Shown piece after piece: positions 34,832 through 44,715 of a DNA stretch of 64,000 bases. This stretch comes from Verrucomicrobiota bacterium (GTDB lineage: Bacteria; Verrucomicrobiota; Verrucomicrobiia; Limisphaerales; J093): assembly GCA_016716505.1 (NCBI GenBank), contig JADJWF010000001.1:310001-374000 (forward strand), in the 5' to 3' direction. Below the pieces are notes generated by a model. That model was not told where the DNA came from. It saw only the letters and a list, made by a program, of their open reading frames with translations, and did not search any database. Position numbers and translations under genes: made by a program. How positions within the stretch are numbered: the first letter of the stretch is position 1; each line of letters begins with the position of its first letter.

Positions 34832-36778
34832 ATGCGTTTCCTCTGCTTGTTCCCGGCCTCCCTTTTTGCCGCGCTCCAACTGTCAGCCGCCAGCGACGCC
34901 GGTCCAGTCTTCGCGAGTCCCGACGGCTCCGTCCGATTTCACCTCACGACTGACGATGCCGGCCACCTGCGGTACTCGGTGGCCAGCGACGGGCGCATCC
35001 GCCTCGCTCCGGCTCGCGCTGGAATCGTGGTCGAAGGGCGTGACTTGGGCGCGGAGGTGGAACTGGGAAAGCCGGTGACGTGGCCCGTCCGCGAAACCTT
35101 CGCCTGGCGCGGCAACAAGACGCTCGCCACCAATCATTGCCTTGCCGCTGCGGTCTCCATCCGTCCGCGGTCCGGCGTGGCGGCGTGGACGCTCGAAGTC
35201 CGCGTCTTCGACGATGGCGCGGCCTTCCGATACCGTGTCCCCGGCGAAGGCCCTCGGCGCGTCCAAGGAGAGGCCACCGCCTGGCAGATTCCGGCCGCAA
35301 GCACACTCTGGCTGCAGACGGACACGGATGACTATGAAGGCAACTACCATGCGGTGCGCGCCGACCAGGTGCCGTTGGAGGAGCGGGTGCAGGACAGGAC
35401 GTGCCCCACGCACATCGGTCCACCTCTGACGGTGGTCTATGCGGATGGCGCGTTCGGCCTGATCAGCGAGGCCGCTCTGTTTCGGTATAGCGGACTGACA
35501 CTGCGACCGCGGGGCGACGCGTTGTTCACGGCAGCCTTCGAGGACGATCCCCAAGGCTGGTCGCATGACGGGGAAATCGTCTCGCCGTGGCGCGTCATCG
35601 TGCTGGCGCGTGACCTGAACGGCCTCGTCAACAGCGACGTGATCCCCGCGCTGTGTCCGCCGCCCGATCCGGCGCTCTTTCCCGACGGCATGAACACGGC
35701 ATGGTTGCGCCCCGGCAAGGCCCCCTGCACGTGGATGGTCTTCGGCAACGACGGCGCGCAATGGGACAAGCAGCAGTGGTTCGTGGACGTGTCCGCTGCC
35801 ACCGGTTGCGAGTACCTGCTCGTGGACGCCGGTTGGCGCAGTGAGCGATGGGGCTGGCTCAAGAACGGTGGCGACGTCTGGGCGCGAGCCGCGGAACTGG
35901 TGCGCTACGGGGCGGAGCGCGGTGTGGGCATCGTGCTGTGGCACGCGTATCCGGACGGCCGCGATGACAGCCCCGGCCTGACCACTGTGGAGGCCCGGGA
36001 GGAGTTCTTCCGCGAATGCCAGAAAGCCGGCGTCAAGGGCGTGAAAGTGGATTTCTTCAATTCGGAGAGCAAAGCGGTGATCGAGGCCTACGAGGACCTC
36101 GCCCGACGCGCCGCGAAGTACCAACTGCTGATCAACTTCCACGGCGCGAACAAGCCCACCGGCGAGGCGCGCACGTGGCCGAACGAGATCACCCGCGAGG
36201 GCATCCGCGAGCAGGAATACGTGCTCTGGGACACGCTGCCGCTGGCGCACTATGGCGCGCTGCCATTCACGCGGATGGTGGTCGGCCACGCGGACTTCCT
36301 GCCGGGCTATCTGCAGGAGCGGCATCTCAAGAACACCACCCGCGTCTTCCAGATGGCCAGCGTGATCGTCTTCAGTTCGCCCTTCCTGTGCTGGCCGGAC
36401 AACCCGGAGGCGTACCTGAACAGTCCGTGGCTCCACTTCGTCCGCTCCGTGCCGGTCGTTTGGGACGAAACGCGCGTCCTGCCGGGCTCCGTGATCGGCG
36501 ACACCGTGGTGTTCGCCCGCCGCAAGGGGGACGAATGGTACGTGGCGGCGCTGAACTGCCGCGAGACGCCTCAGACCCTGGCGCTCGACCTGGCGCCGCT
36601 GGGCATCACCGGCGAGGAACTCACGGTCTATCGCGATCGAGGCCCGAAGGTGGGGCTGGACATCGTGTCGGGAATCCGCGGGGCGGAAGCGTCGCGCAAG
36701 TTGGTGGAGACCCTCCCGCCAGGCGGCGGCCTCATCGCGCACTTCGGCCCGGTCGGCGAATACGCCGGCTGGCGGTGA
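34832..36778 (+). CDS. Glycoside hydrolase family 97 protein
   Basis: A 648-residue secreted enzyme from an ATG at 34832, with a signal peptide ending near LQLSAA (about residue 21). The N-terminal beta-sandwich contains FASPDGSVRFHLTTDDAGHL. The TIM barrel starts near residue 290 (KAPCTWMVFGNDGAQWDKQQ) and holds GCEYLLVDAGWRSERWGW, GVKGVKVDFFNSESK and INFHGANKPTGEARTWPNEI with the conserved acidic cluster REGIREQEY. The C-terminal small domain follows. GH97 members are alpha-glucosidases or alpha-galactosidases. Retaining versus inverting type and substrate are not settled from sequence. Confidence 0.92.
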   Translation: MRFLCLFPASLFAALQLSAASDAGPVFASPDGSVRFHLTTDDAGHLRYSVASDGRIRLAPARAGIVVEGRDLGAEVELGKPVTWPVRETFAWRGNKTLATNHCLAAAVSIRPRSGVAAWTLEVRVFDDGAAFRYRVPGEGPRRVQGEATAWQIPAASTLWLQTDTDDYEGNYHAVRADQVPLEERVQDRTCPTHIGPPLTVVYADGAFGLISEAALFRYSGLTLRPRGDALFTAAFEDDPQGWSHDGEIVSPWRVIVLARDLNGLVNSDVIPALCPPPDPALFPDGMNTAWLRPGKAPCTWMVFGNDGAQWDKQQWFVDVSAATGCEYLLVDAGWRSERWGWLKNGGDVWARAAELVRYGAERGVGIVLWHAYPDGRDDSPGLTTVEAREEFFRECQKAGVKGVKVDFFNSESKAVIEAYEDLARRAAKYQLLINFHGANKPTGEARTWPNEITREGIREQEYVLWDTLPLAHYGALPFTRMVVGHADFLPGYLQERHLKNTTRVFQMASVIVFSSPFLCWPDNPEAYLNSPWLHFVRSVPVVWDETRVLPGSVIGDTVVFARRKGDEWYVAALNCRETPQTLALDLAPLGITGEELTVYRDRGPKVGLDIVSGIRGAEASRKLVETLPPGGGLIAHFGPVGEYAGWR

Positions 36779-36815
36779 AGGGGGTGCGTTCCCCCGGGGC
36801 GCGAAACCCGGCGCG

Positions 36816-36997
36816 CGCTATCTGCGCGTCGCCGTGACCGGCAATCCGGGGGAGGTCTATCGGTTGGAGTTCTCCAGCGACTTGCGGTCCTGGCAGGAAC
36901 TCCAGCGCTTCCGAATGCCCCCGATGGCGTCATGGAGCTGGATCTATGGCCCAACTGCCCGTACTTCTTCCTCCGGGCGCTGCTGACCGTTTGGTGA
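36816..36997 (+). pseudogene. C-terminal remnant of a secreted protein, with frameshift
   Basis: After the GH97 gene, one frame encodes RYLRVAVTGNPGEVYRLEF then SSDLRSWQELQRFRMP. At a run of five C (36918-36922) the sense continues in another frame as DGVMELDLWPNCPYFFLRAL, ending at TGA 36995-36997. Together they form the 'Y.LE.S.DL..W' tail module found at the ends of secreted verrucomicrobial proteins. The rest of the gene is absent, so this is a decayed fragment. Confidence 0.5.
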
Positions 36998-37096
36998 AAG
37001 GAGCCGGGTCTCGATCAGCGTCCGTGGGCTCTGGTGCCGGGGCGCGACGGCGGCGGCGATCCGACGGAAGAGGCCATCGCCTCGGGGCCCTGCCGC

Positions 37097-38266
37097 TCAC
37101 CCCGTCGCCAGATTGGCCTCAAGAACCGGCGATCGAGTGGACGCGGGACGGGGCAAGATTTCGGCGGACGGTTCCCACACTTTGACCGGCTGATAAAACG
37201 TATCCCGTTGCACCGGCTGCCGGCCGGCCTCGCGGATGGCTTTCACCAGTTGGGCTTCGGTCTGGAGCTGCGGCGCGGGACCGCCCGCCATCCGGAAGAT
37301 GTGTTCCTCCACGATGGTGCCGTGCAGGTCATCCGCCCCGAAACTGAGTGCCACTTGCGCCAGCTTGAGCCCCAGTCCTACCCAGTACGCGGTGATGTGG
37401 TCGAAATTGTCGAGGTACAGGCGGCTGACGGCGATGGTCCGCAGAGTGTCAAAACCGGTCGGCGGATGCGTGATGGGAAGCTGGTTGTTTTCCGGCTGGT
37501 AGGCGAGGGGGATGAAGCCGGTGAAACCGCGCGTCTCATCCTGCAGCTCACGCAGCCGGCGGAGATGGTCCACGCGGTCGGCCAGTGTCTCCACGTGGCC
37601 GTAGAGCATCGTGCAGGTGCTGCGTCCCCCGAGCCGATGCCAGGTGCGATGCACGTCCGCCCATTCCTCGGCGGACTCCTTGCCGCGGGCGATCTTCTCC
37701 CGGACCGCCGGCGCGAAGATTTCCGCGCCGCCCCCGGTGAGCGAGTCCAGACCGGCATCTTTCAGGGCGAGCAGCGTGGCCTCGACCGACTTCTTCGCCA
37801 GCCACGCGAGGTGGAGGATTTCGATGGCGGTGAAACACTTCAATTGCAGCCGCGGATCGAGCGCCTTCAGCTCGCGCAGCAGATCGAGGTAGTAGCTGAA
37901 CGGCAACGAGGGATGCAGGCCGCCGACAATGTGCAGTTCCGTAATGCCCAGCGCGAGCGCTTCGCGGGCTTTGGCCACCAGTTCCGCCACCGTCAGTTCG
38001 AAGCCATCGGCATCGCGTTTCTTGCGCGCGAAGGCGCAGAACTGGCAGGAAAGGATGCAGTAGTTCGAGTAGTTCAAGTAGCGGTTGAGGATGTAGCTGG
38101 CCCGGTTCCCAACGCGCCGTTCGCGGGCAAGGTTGGCCAGCGCGCCCAGGGCATTCAGGTCCCTCGTCTCGAACAGCCGCAAGGCGTCCGCCTCCGACAG
38201 CCGTTCGCCAGCCGCCACCTTGGAATGGAGGTCCGCCAACTCACTCCGCTTGATCAGGAAGTCCAT
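37097..38266 (-). CDS. mqnE: Aminodeoxyfutalosine synthase
   Basis: A 389-residue radical SAM enzyme of the futalosine menaquinone pathway; it joins an enolpyruvyl-benzoate precursor to SAM. The ATG at 38266 (MDFLIKRSELADLHSKV) gives the family's usual opening. The iron-sulfur motif is YCILSCQFCAFAR. The core follows: ELHIVGGLHPSLPFSYYLDL, LDSLTGGGAEIF and ATMLYGHVE-like STCTMLYGHVETLADRVDHL, then FIPLAYQPENN. MqnE is favoured over MqnC by the GGGAEIF and HVET segments. No other mqn gene is adjacent. Confidence 0.88.
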   Translation of the reverse strand: MDFLIKRSELADLHSKVAAGERLSEADALRLFETRDLNALGALANLARERRVGNRASYILNRYLNYSNYCILSCQFCAFARKKRDADGFELTVAELVAKAREALALGITELHIVGGLHPSLPFSYYLDLLRELKALDPRLQLKCFTAIEILHLAWLAKKSVEATLLALKDAGLDSLTGGGAEIFAPAVREKIARGKESAEEWADVHRTWHRLGGRSTCTMLYGHVETLADRVDHLRRLRELQDETRGFTGFIPLAYQPENNQLPITHPPTGFDTLRTIAVSRLYLDNFDHITAYWVGLGLKLAQVALSFGADDLHGTIVEEHIFRMAGGPAPQLQTEAQLVKAIREAGRQPVQRDTFYQPVKVWEPSAEILPRPASTRSPVLEANLATG

Positions 38267-38388
38267 CACGCGCGAGGAGCCTAGCACCAACCGGCGTGAA
38301 ATCGAGTCGGGCACCCGGACAGAAAGCCCGGCGCGGCCCAGAGACCGATTGCCCGCGGCGCCGCGTTTCTTTAGTTTTGTCGTTCGTC

Positions 38389-39666
38389 ATGAATCCTCTC
38401 TCATCCCTGCTCGGCCGCCGGCAGCGCGAGCTCCTGCCCGGGCCAGCTTGCGTTCTGACCGTCACGGTCCTCATTGCGGCCGCCTTCGCCCGCTCCGTCG
38501 CCGCTGCCGATCCCGTCTGGACCCACCTGACCAGCCAGCGGGGCGAATTGCCGATGCCGCCCGGGGGCTCCAAGCAGCAGACCGGCGCGGTCGTGGGCGA
38601 TTTCGACGGGGACGGCGTCAACGATTTCATTCTCAGTTTTCGACAGAAGCCGCCGGCGCTGGTCTGGTATCGCCGCACCGCCACAGGCTGGACGGCGTCT
38701 GTGATCGAGAAGGATTACCTCACCATCGAAGCCGGCGGCGCGGTGCATGATATTGACGGCGACGGCGATCTGGATGTGGTCTTTGGGGGCGATTGGCAGA
38801 GCAACGAGGTCTGGTGGTGGGAAAACCCCGCGCCGAACTTCGCTCCCGACATCTCGTGGCGGCGACACGTGATCAAGTCGGGCGGCAAGAACCAGCACCA
38901 CGACCAGGTCTTCGGCGACTTCCTTGGCACGGGAAAACCGCAGCTCGCATTTTGGAATCAGCAGGCCCGGACGCTCTTTCTGGCTGAGGTGCCCGCCGAC
39001 CCGCGGAGCGCCGGCGCCTGGCCGTTGATTGAGGTGGTCTCCGGTGCCAGCGCCGGTTCGACCCCGTACACCGAAGGGATGTCAGCGGCCGATGTGGATG
39101 GGGATGGCCGGCTGGACTTGTTGGCGTATCACTCTTGGTTCAAGCACATCGGCGGCGGGAAGTTCAAGGCGGTAAAGGTTGCGGACGAGGGCGGCCTGAT
39201 CTTTGCCGGCCGTTTCAAGCCGGCGAAGCATCCCCAGATCGTCATCTCGCCCGGCGATGGCAAGGGCCGCTTGATGTTCCACGAATGCACGGGTGACCCG
39301 GAGAATCCCGCTGACTGGCGGGGCCGGGACCTGATCGGGCGCGAACTGATCCACGGCCACAGCCTGCAACTCGGCGACATCAGCGGCGACGGACACCTCG
39401 ACCTTTTCGTCGCCGAGATGGCCAAGTGGCGCGACAAGGAACCGAATCCCGACCACCCGGGGGCAACGGCGTGGATTCTGTACGGCGACGGCCGGGGCCA
39501 GTTTCGCAAGACCGAGTTGGTCGTCGGCCACGGCTGGCATGAAGCGCGGCTGGCCGACTTGGACGGCGACGGTGACCTCGACTTGCTGAACAAGCCGTAC
39601 ACATGGGAAACGCCGCGGGTGGATGTCTGGCTCAACGCCGGCACCGGTCCACGCCGGGCGCGCTGA
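38389..39666 (+). CDS. Secreted FG-GAP/VCBS-repeat protein
   Basis: A 425-residue protein from an ATG at 38389 with a signal peptide (hydrophobic part VLTVTVLIAAAFARSVAAA, residues about 20-40). It contains at least five FG-GAP/VCBS-type repeats with calcium-binding loops: VGDFDGDGVNDF, HDIDGDGDLDVV, AADVDGDGRLDLL, LGDISGDGHLDLF and LADLDGDGDLDLL. These build a beta-propeller. No catalytic motif was seen; such proteins are common surface or secreted proteins in this phylum. It is transcribed divergently from mqnE. Confidence 0.85.
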   Translation: MNPLSSLLGRRQRELLPGPACVLTVTVLIAAAFARSVAAADPVWTHLTSQRGELPMPPGGSKQQTGAVVGDFDGDGVNDFILSFRQKPPALVWYRRTATGWTASVIEKDYLTIEAGGAVHDIDGDGDLDVVFGGDWQSNEVWWWENPAPNFAPDISWRRHVIKSGGKNQHHDQVFGDFLGTGKPQLAFWNQQARTLFLAEVPADPRSAGAWPLIEVVSGASAGSTPYTEGMSAADVDGDGRLDLLAYHSWFKHIGGGKFKAVKVADEGGLIFAGRFKPAKHPQIVISPGDGKGRLMFHECTGDPENPADWRGRDLIGRELIHGHSLQLGDISGDGHLDLFVAEMAKWRDKEPNPDHPGATAWILYGDGRGQFRKTELVVGHGWHEARLADLDGDGDLDLLNKPYTWETPRVDVWLNAGTGPRRAR

Positions 39667-39802
39667 CGCGGCGGTCTGCGCCAGCCGTGAACGACTGCCA
39701 CCGTCTGCTTCCTTGCAGAAAGCTTTGCAACGCCTGCGACCCGGGCGCCTCCGAGGGAGCCCGGCACTCGGGCGCCGGCGCGCCGTCATTCTCGGACGGC
39801 TC

Positions 39803-40150
39803 ATGGAGGCGGCCCTCGCGGCGCCGGAAGTTCAACCGCAAGCCCGTCTCATCGGACGGCGGTTGGGGCAGCGCCGCGCGGAGAGCTTGGCGGTCATCCC
39901 CTTCAGCGGGGTACTCGGATTCCTGAGTGCCGCCGGATCGGAAACCGAAGCGCGCGCATTTCGGGCCTGGAAGACCGAGCCCGCCGGCTGGTTTCGGTTC
40001 AGCACCGACGCCGGTTTCCGCACGCTCGTGCTCACCGGAGCCCCTCGCTTCCTCCGGCCCAACTTCTTGAACCAGTTGGTTCTCGAGCGCGGGGAACGCC
40101 TGGGCGGCCTTCGCCCGACGCCCGGCGCAAACCGTGGCTCCAAGCCTTGA
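39803..40150 (+). CDS. Hypothetical protein
   Basis: A possible 115-residue protein from an ATG at 39803. No family was recognised. Third codon positions are strongly GC in the second half (RTLVLTGAPRFLRPNFLNQL), similar to real genes nearby. The first part is less convincing. It may also be a decayed gene end. Confidence 0.3.
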   Translation: MEAALAAPEVQPQARLIGRRLGQRRAESLAVIPFSGVLGFLSAAGSETEARAFRAWKTEPAGWFRFSTDAGFRTLVLTGAPRFLRPNFLNQLVLERGERLGGLRPTPGANRGSKP

Positions 40151-40213
40151 CGCCGCGCCGCTTCCGCCCTTCGTTGCGTCGCTCGGGGCAGATGACTGTC
40201 CCTTGGCTGAGGA

Positions 40214-41320
40214 GTGGATTCGATCTCACAACTGGCTCTCGGCGCGTCCGTGAGCGTGCTGGTGCTGGGTCGCCGGACTGCAGTCTGGCGCGCGGCGCTC
40301 TGGGGCGGCGTGTGCGGCACGCTACCTGACCTCGATGTGCTGCTCGATTATGGCGACCCGATCCGGAACATGACGTTCCACCGGGCGGAGAGCCATTCCC
40401 TGTTTTACCTCACGCTGCTGTCGCCCCTGATGGCCGCGCTCGCGCGGTGGGCTCACGGCACCCTGGTTCCCTTCGGGCGCTGGTGGCTGGCCCTGTGGCT
40501 CGCGTTGTTCACGCACCCGTGGCTCGACTGGCTGACCGTGTACGGAACGCAACTGTTCCTGCCTTTCGATGGCAGGCCGGCTGGCTTGGGCAGCCTGTTC
40601 ATCATTGACCCGTTGTACACGCTGCCGTTGGTGGTCGGGTTGCTTGGCGCCGCGCGGGCTTCCGGAGTTGCCGGCTGGCGTTGGAACGCCCTCGGCCTCG
40701 CCGGTTCGTGTCTTTACGCCGCCTGGAGCGTGGCGGCCCAGGCGACGGTCCGGCACCTGGCCGCCCGGGATTTGCGCGCGCAGGGGATCGAGTTCGAGCG
40801 CTTGCTGGTGACCGCGACTCCATTGAACACCGTGCTCTGGCGCGTGGTCGCGATGACGCCGGACGGTCGCTATGTTGAGGGCTTCCGGTCGCTCGCCGAT
40901 GGCCGCGGGCCGATGCGCTTCGACGGGTTTGATGCCGGCGCGGACCTGCGCGAGGCGCTGCGCGGGCAGTGGAGCGTCGAGCGGATGGCGTGGTTCGCGC
41001 GGGGCTTCATTGCCCTGCGCGAGGAAAACGGGGACGCCTTCCTCGCGGATCTGCGGATGGGACAGGAGCCGACTTACGTCTTCACGTTCCAAGTGGCCCG
41101 GCGCGATGCGGACGGGCAATGGGCCGCTGTCCCGCCGGTCGCCGCCAACCAGCCATTGCGGGCCAGACGCAGCCTCGGCTGGGTCTGGGCCCGAATGTGG
41201 AATCCCGAGGTCCCGCCGGTGTCGGCAAAGACGGAACCAAAGCGGGCGCCCCGGGCGGAGGAGGCACGCGGGGAAAAGGGCAGACTGCCAACCGACCCGG
41301 AGAACGGCGGGAGGGCTTGA
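40214..41320 (+). CDS. DUF457/YdjM-type membrane metal-dependent hydrolase
   Basis: A 368-residue membrane protein from a GTG at 40214. The opening DSISQLALGASVSVLVLGRR is typical of the family. It has the histidine-containing segments GTLPDLDVLLDYGD, FHRAESHSLFYLTLLSPL and FTHPWLDWLTVYGTQ, with acid/His pairs that could bind metal. Five or so hydrophobic segments lie in the first 190 residues. The C-terminal 170 residues are soluble and not recognised. The family includes LexA-regulated YdjM of E. coli, whose activity is not established. Confidence 0.8.
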   Translation: MDSISQLALGASVSVLVLGRRTAVWRAALWGGVCGTLPDLDVLLDYGDPIRNMTFHRAESHSLFYLTLLSPLMAALARWAHGTLVPFGRWWLALWLALFTHPWLDWLTVYGTQLFLPFDGRPAGLGSLFIIDPLYTLPLVVGLLGAARASGVAGWRWNALGLAGSCLYAAWSVAAQATVRHLAARDLRAQGIEFERLLVTATPLNTVLWRVVAMTPDGRYVEGFRSLADGRGPMRFDGFDAGADLREALRGQWSVERMAWFARGFIALREENGDAFLADLRMGQEPTYVFTFQVARRDADGQWAAVPPVAANQPLRARRSLGWVWARMWNPEVPPVSAKTEPKRAPRAEEARGEKGRLPTDPENGGRA

Positions 41321-41352
41321 CGCTGCCGGCGCGGGGTGCCGAGTCTCGGCCC

Positions 41353-42705
41353 GTGAGATTTCCCTTCGAAGTTTTTGGGCTGCACTGGCGGTTCTCGTGG
41401 GTCCTCGCATCCGTGCTGTTGCTTGCCGTTCCTGGAGCGCTGAGTTCCCGTGCTGCCGGGGCGACCTGGGACGGGCCGCCGGAACGTCAGCGGCAGGGCC
41501 AGTTCTGGCGCTACCACTGGTACGAGCGCGGCCTGACCAATGCCAATCCCGCTTACGAACGGCGGTTCCGCGTCAACTCGCCCGAGGCGGTTCTCCACGC
41601 GGAGTTTGGCCACCGGGTCGAGGCCCGGGAGAATGGCCTGATGCTGATCAAAGCGGAGGAGAACCTGTTCCAGTTGACGGCGGCCGAGTTCTACTGCGAA
41701 GCGTGGGGTGGGCATCCCGGTACAGCCAACAAACGGATCACCGTCAACGGCCGGACCACCTACTGGCTGCCCCGCGTTGGCACCGAGGAGGGGCACTGCA
41801 CCTACTTCTACCCGGCGGTGCCGCTCCGACTGACCGATCTCGTCAACGGCTACAACGCGGTTCAATTCGCGGTGGATCAGGGTTCCACTTTTTGGGGCCA
41901 CATGCTCGTGGACAATGCCGCGCTCCGCGTGGCCCTGACCAACGGCCATCCCGACCTGGTCAAGCGGGGGCTGGCCCACTTCACGGCCGCGGTGAAGGCG
42001 ACACCGCAGCAGTCGGGTGACGGTTTTCTCCTCACGTTGGAATGCCCGCCGGAAGCGGCGGTGAGCATTGCCAGGGTGGACTTTCACGGTTGGTACCACG
42101 GCTATGACGAAAACGGCGACGGGCGGCGGCTCGACTGGCACGGGTTCACCAAGCATCGGGAGCCGGTGGCCACGCTGGGAGTCGTCACCGCCCCGCCGTT
42201 CGCGCTGGCTTGGAACACCGCCATGTTGCCGGCGCAGAAGGATGTCGCGGTGAGGGCGGCGGTGCGGTTCAAGGACCGTCCGAACCTGGTTTTTCTGACC
42301 GCCGCCACCGGAGGGTTGGAAATCTCCGACCGTGCCGGCGTCGAGGTCGTCCTTTTTGCGCCGCACGACCAGCCGGTTCCGTTCTGGTCGCGGGCGGGGC
42401 AGCGGAAGTCCTGCCATCTCGATCTGGACGTGGCGCCCGGGCGGATGGAGCGGGCCGAACTCCATGTTGTCACCTGGACCGGTGGCGCCGGTTCGGTGAA
42501 GGAGTACTTCACGCTCAACGGCGTTCCCTACCCGGTGGCAGAAGGCGGGCGCCACGAACTGATGTACAGCCGCGTCCCGGTGGATCCGCGGAATCTCCGC
42601 CGCGGCTTGAATCGGATCGAACTGCTCTCCGACACCGACCATCACGGCATCGAGATCATCCACCCCGGTCCGGCCTTGATGGTGAGATTTCGCCGTGGCG
42701 AGTAA
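41353..42705 (+). CDS. Secreted protein of unknown function
   Basis: A 450-residue protein from a GTG at 41353, with a signal peptide (FSWVLASVLLLAVPGALSSR region). The mature chain is beta-rich and Trp/Tyr/His-rich, with FWRYHWYERGLTNANPAYER, TEEGHCTYFYPAVPLRLTDL, VDFHGWYHGYDENGDGRRLD and, near the end, LSDTDHHGIEIIHPG. This looks like galactose-binding-type sandwiches, but no catalytic family was recognised. It lies 32 bp after the DUF457 gene on the same strand. Confidence 0.6.
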   Translation: MRFPFEVFGLHWRFSWVLASVLLLAVPGALSSRAAGATWDGPPERQRQGQFWRYHWYERGLTNANPAYERRFRVNSPEAVLHAEFGHRVEARENGLMLIKAEENLFQLTAAEFYCEAWGGHPGTANKRITVNGRTTYWLPRVGTEEGHCTYFYPAVPLRLTDLVNGYNAVQFAVDQGSTFWGHMLVDNAALRVALTNGHPDLVKRGLAHFTAAVKATPQQSGDGFLLTLECPPEAAVSIARVDFHGWYHGYDENGDGRRLDWHGFTKHREPVATLGVVTAPPFALAWNTAMLPAQKDVAVRAAVRFKDRPNLVFLTAATGGLEISDRAGVEVVLFAPHDQPVPFWSRAGQRKSCHLDLDVAPGRMERAELHVVTWTGGAGSVKEYFTLNGVPYPVAEGGRHELMYSRVPVDPRNLRRGLNRIELLSDTDHHGIEIIHPGPALMVRFRRGE

Positions 42706-42869
42706 TCGGGGGTGGCGCCGCCGCAACGTGGGATGCCTGGCCCAAGGTCAGGTCGCCGCGCCCGGTACGGCGGCAGGCTGTCGGCCCATCGTCACCGGGA
42801 GGTGAAGAAGCGACGGTCTGCCGGGGCTGTGTTTCCCGGTGGCGGGCACGCCCGCCGGCCGGCGGCCGT

Positions 42870-43445
42870 TTAACGCGCCGCCTTCCTGAGAGCCGCCTTG
42901 GTGGCGGCTTGCAGCGCTTCCAGTTCGGGCCGCAGTTCTTCTTTCCGCGCCCGCGTCATGCGGTCAATGAAGAGGATGCCGCGCAAGTGATCCTCTTCGT
43001 GCTGGATGGCGCGGGCGAGCAGGCCGCCGCAGCGGAAGTTCAGCGGCTCGCCGCGCTCGTTCAACGCGGTGACTTCGATGGACTCCGGACGGGTGATGTC
43101 GGCGTAGAGCTCCGGGAAGCTCAGGCAGCCTTCGGGTCCGGCGACCGGCTCGCCGATGGGCGTGATCTGCGGATTGATCAAGGCCAAGGGCATGAAGGCT
43201 GCCACGTCGGCCGGTTGTCCGTTCAGTTCGAGGGTGGAGGGACGGTCGGTCACCTCGCGCACGTCAATCACACACACCTGCAACGCCCGGCCCACCTGTT
43301 GCGCTGCCAGCCCGACCCCGTGCGCCGACCGCATGGTGTCGAACAGGTCGGCGACGAGCTGTTTGATTTCCGGGGTGATCCTGGAAACCACGGCACCGCG
43401 CTCGCGCAGCGCGGGGTGACCGTATTTGACGATCTCGAGAATCAT
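42870..43445 (-). CDS. def: Peptide deformylase
   Basis: A 191-residue enzyme that removes the formyl group from new proteins. All three motifs are present: GVGLAAQQVG (motif 1), EGCLSFPE with the metal-binding Cys (motif 2), and QHEEDHLRG with both metal-binding His and the catalytic Glu (motif 3). The extension after motif 3 (RMTRARKEELRPELEALQ) is usual for the iron-type enzymes. No fmt gene is adjacent. Confidence 0.95.
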   Translation of the reverse strand: MILEIVKYGHPALRERGAVVSRITPEIKQLVADLFDTMRSAHGVGLAAQQVGRALQVCVIDVREVTDRPSTLELNGQPADVAAFMPLALINPQITPIGEPVAGPEGCLSFPELYADITRPESIEVTALNERGEPLNFRCGGLLARAIQHEEDHLRGILFIDRMTRARKEELRPELEALQAATKAALRKAAR

Positions 43446-43550
43446 GGCGCAGAGAGCTGCGGGTTGTGGCCGCCTTTGATCGAGCCCGTTCGGAAGCGAA
43501 GTGGCAGCCAGCCGCTTTGATCCGCGGGCAAAGCTTCCGGCGGGCGCTGC

Positions 43551-44681
43551 TCAGTACGCGACGCTGGCATCTTGCAAGAGACTCGCGACCTGCTCGACCG
43601 AGGGACTGACGGCCGTCCGGACGTAGTAGCCGCTGGTGGAAACTCCGGTGAGCAGCGCGTTGGTATTGTCCAGCCCCAGCAGTTTCCCGAGGCAGAAGCC
43701 GGAGTTGAAATGATCGCCGGCCCCGGTGGTGATCTTGGGCGTCGCGGAAACGGGTCCCGAGACGAGAGCTGTTCCCTCCTTCGAGACGGTCAGCGCATAG
43801 GAGACCGGATGCACGAGGAGCGTCTGCACGGGCACCCGCTCATAGATGGCGCGTGCCAGCGCGGTGAGCTGCTCGGGAGTGTCCGCCGGGGCATCGAGGT
43901 CCAGCGCCTTGGCGACCTCGTGCGCTTCCTTTTCGTTCAAGCCCAGGATCACATCGAACCACTTGCCAAACCGGGCGACGAGGTCGAGGGCGTGAACGAT
44001 GTCCGCTTTCTCCCTCTTTTCCGGGTCAGCGAGATCCACGAACAACTTGCGGCGCGGGCCGGTGAGTTGCGGGCAGATGTCCTTCTGGACCTGCGCCCAG
44101 ACGTCGCTCATGTAGGGGAGCATCGTCCAGTTCACGAAGCCCACGAGGTCCGCCGACCCGAGGTGGCCCCGGAGTTTGTCCACGCCAAACCGCTGCTGGA
44201 TGTTGGCCCAGTTCATGTCTTTCAGCGCCTGGTGTTTGCCCAGCATGACCTTGCCGTCTTCGAACTCGACGGCGTACGTGTAGCCGGGTTCGGCGATCGA
44301 ATGCACGGCCGCCCGTTTCGTGAACTCCTTTTGGAACACCTCGTGGATGGTGGGGTAACCCAGGACACCCAGATAGGTCACCTTGAGTCCGAAACTGGCG
44401 AGGGCGTTGGCCATGATCGGGCCGTTGCCGCCGAGCTTCATCATCTGGCTGACCAGCTCGATGTTCGTGCTGCGGCCGGCGGCGGCACTGATACGCTCGG
44501 CCCATTGCTTCATCTGGGTCAGGCGTGTCCACGTCTCGGCGTTCTGCCGTTTGTCCACCACGTGCAGGATGTCGTCCACAAACCCGTCGAGCCCGATGAA
44601 AGCCGACAGTTGGGGAACACGGTTGGCTGCGGCCAGCAAACGCCGGGCGCACTGGTTTCGGAGGTCTTGAGAGGTTGGCAT
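43551..44681 (-). CDS. PfkB-family carbohydrate kinase
   Basis: A 376-residue kinase. It has the N-terminal strand LSAFIGLDGFVDDILHVVDK, the GG-type motif MKLGGNGPIMANALASFGLK, the central WFDVILGLNEKEAHEVAKAL segment, and the C-terminal catalytic motif ITTGAGDHFNSGFCLGKLLG, with the anion hole GAGD. The arrangement is that of the ribokinase superfamily. The substrate is not clear. It differs strongly from the other PfkB kinase in this window (14679-15818), so they are not recent duplicates. parB lies 34 bp away on the same strand. Confidence 0.87.
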   Translation of the reverse strand: MPTSQDLRNQCARRLLAAANRVPQLSAFIGLDGFVDDILHVVDKRQNAETWTRLTQMKQWAERISAAAGRSTNIELVSQMMKLGGNGPIMANALASFGLKVTYLGVLGYPTIHEVFQKEFTKRAAVHSIAEPGYTYAVEFEDGKVMLGKHQALKDMNWANIQQRFGVDKLRGHLGSADLVGFVNWTMLPYMSDVWAQVQKDICPQLTGPRRKLFVDLADPEKREKADIVHALDLVARFGKWFDVILGLNEKEAHEVAKALDLDAPADTPEQLTALARAIYERVPVQTLLVHPVSYALTVSKEGTALVSGPVSATPKITTGAGDHFNSGFCLGKLLGLDNTNALLTGVSTSGYYVRTAVSPSVEQVASLLQDASVAY

Positions 44682-44715
44682 GAGGAAATTGCTTCGGAAT
44701 GGCGGCTGGCCAGGG

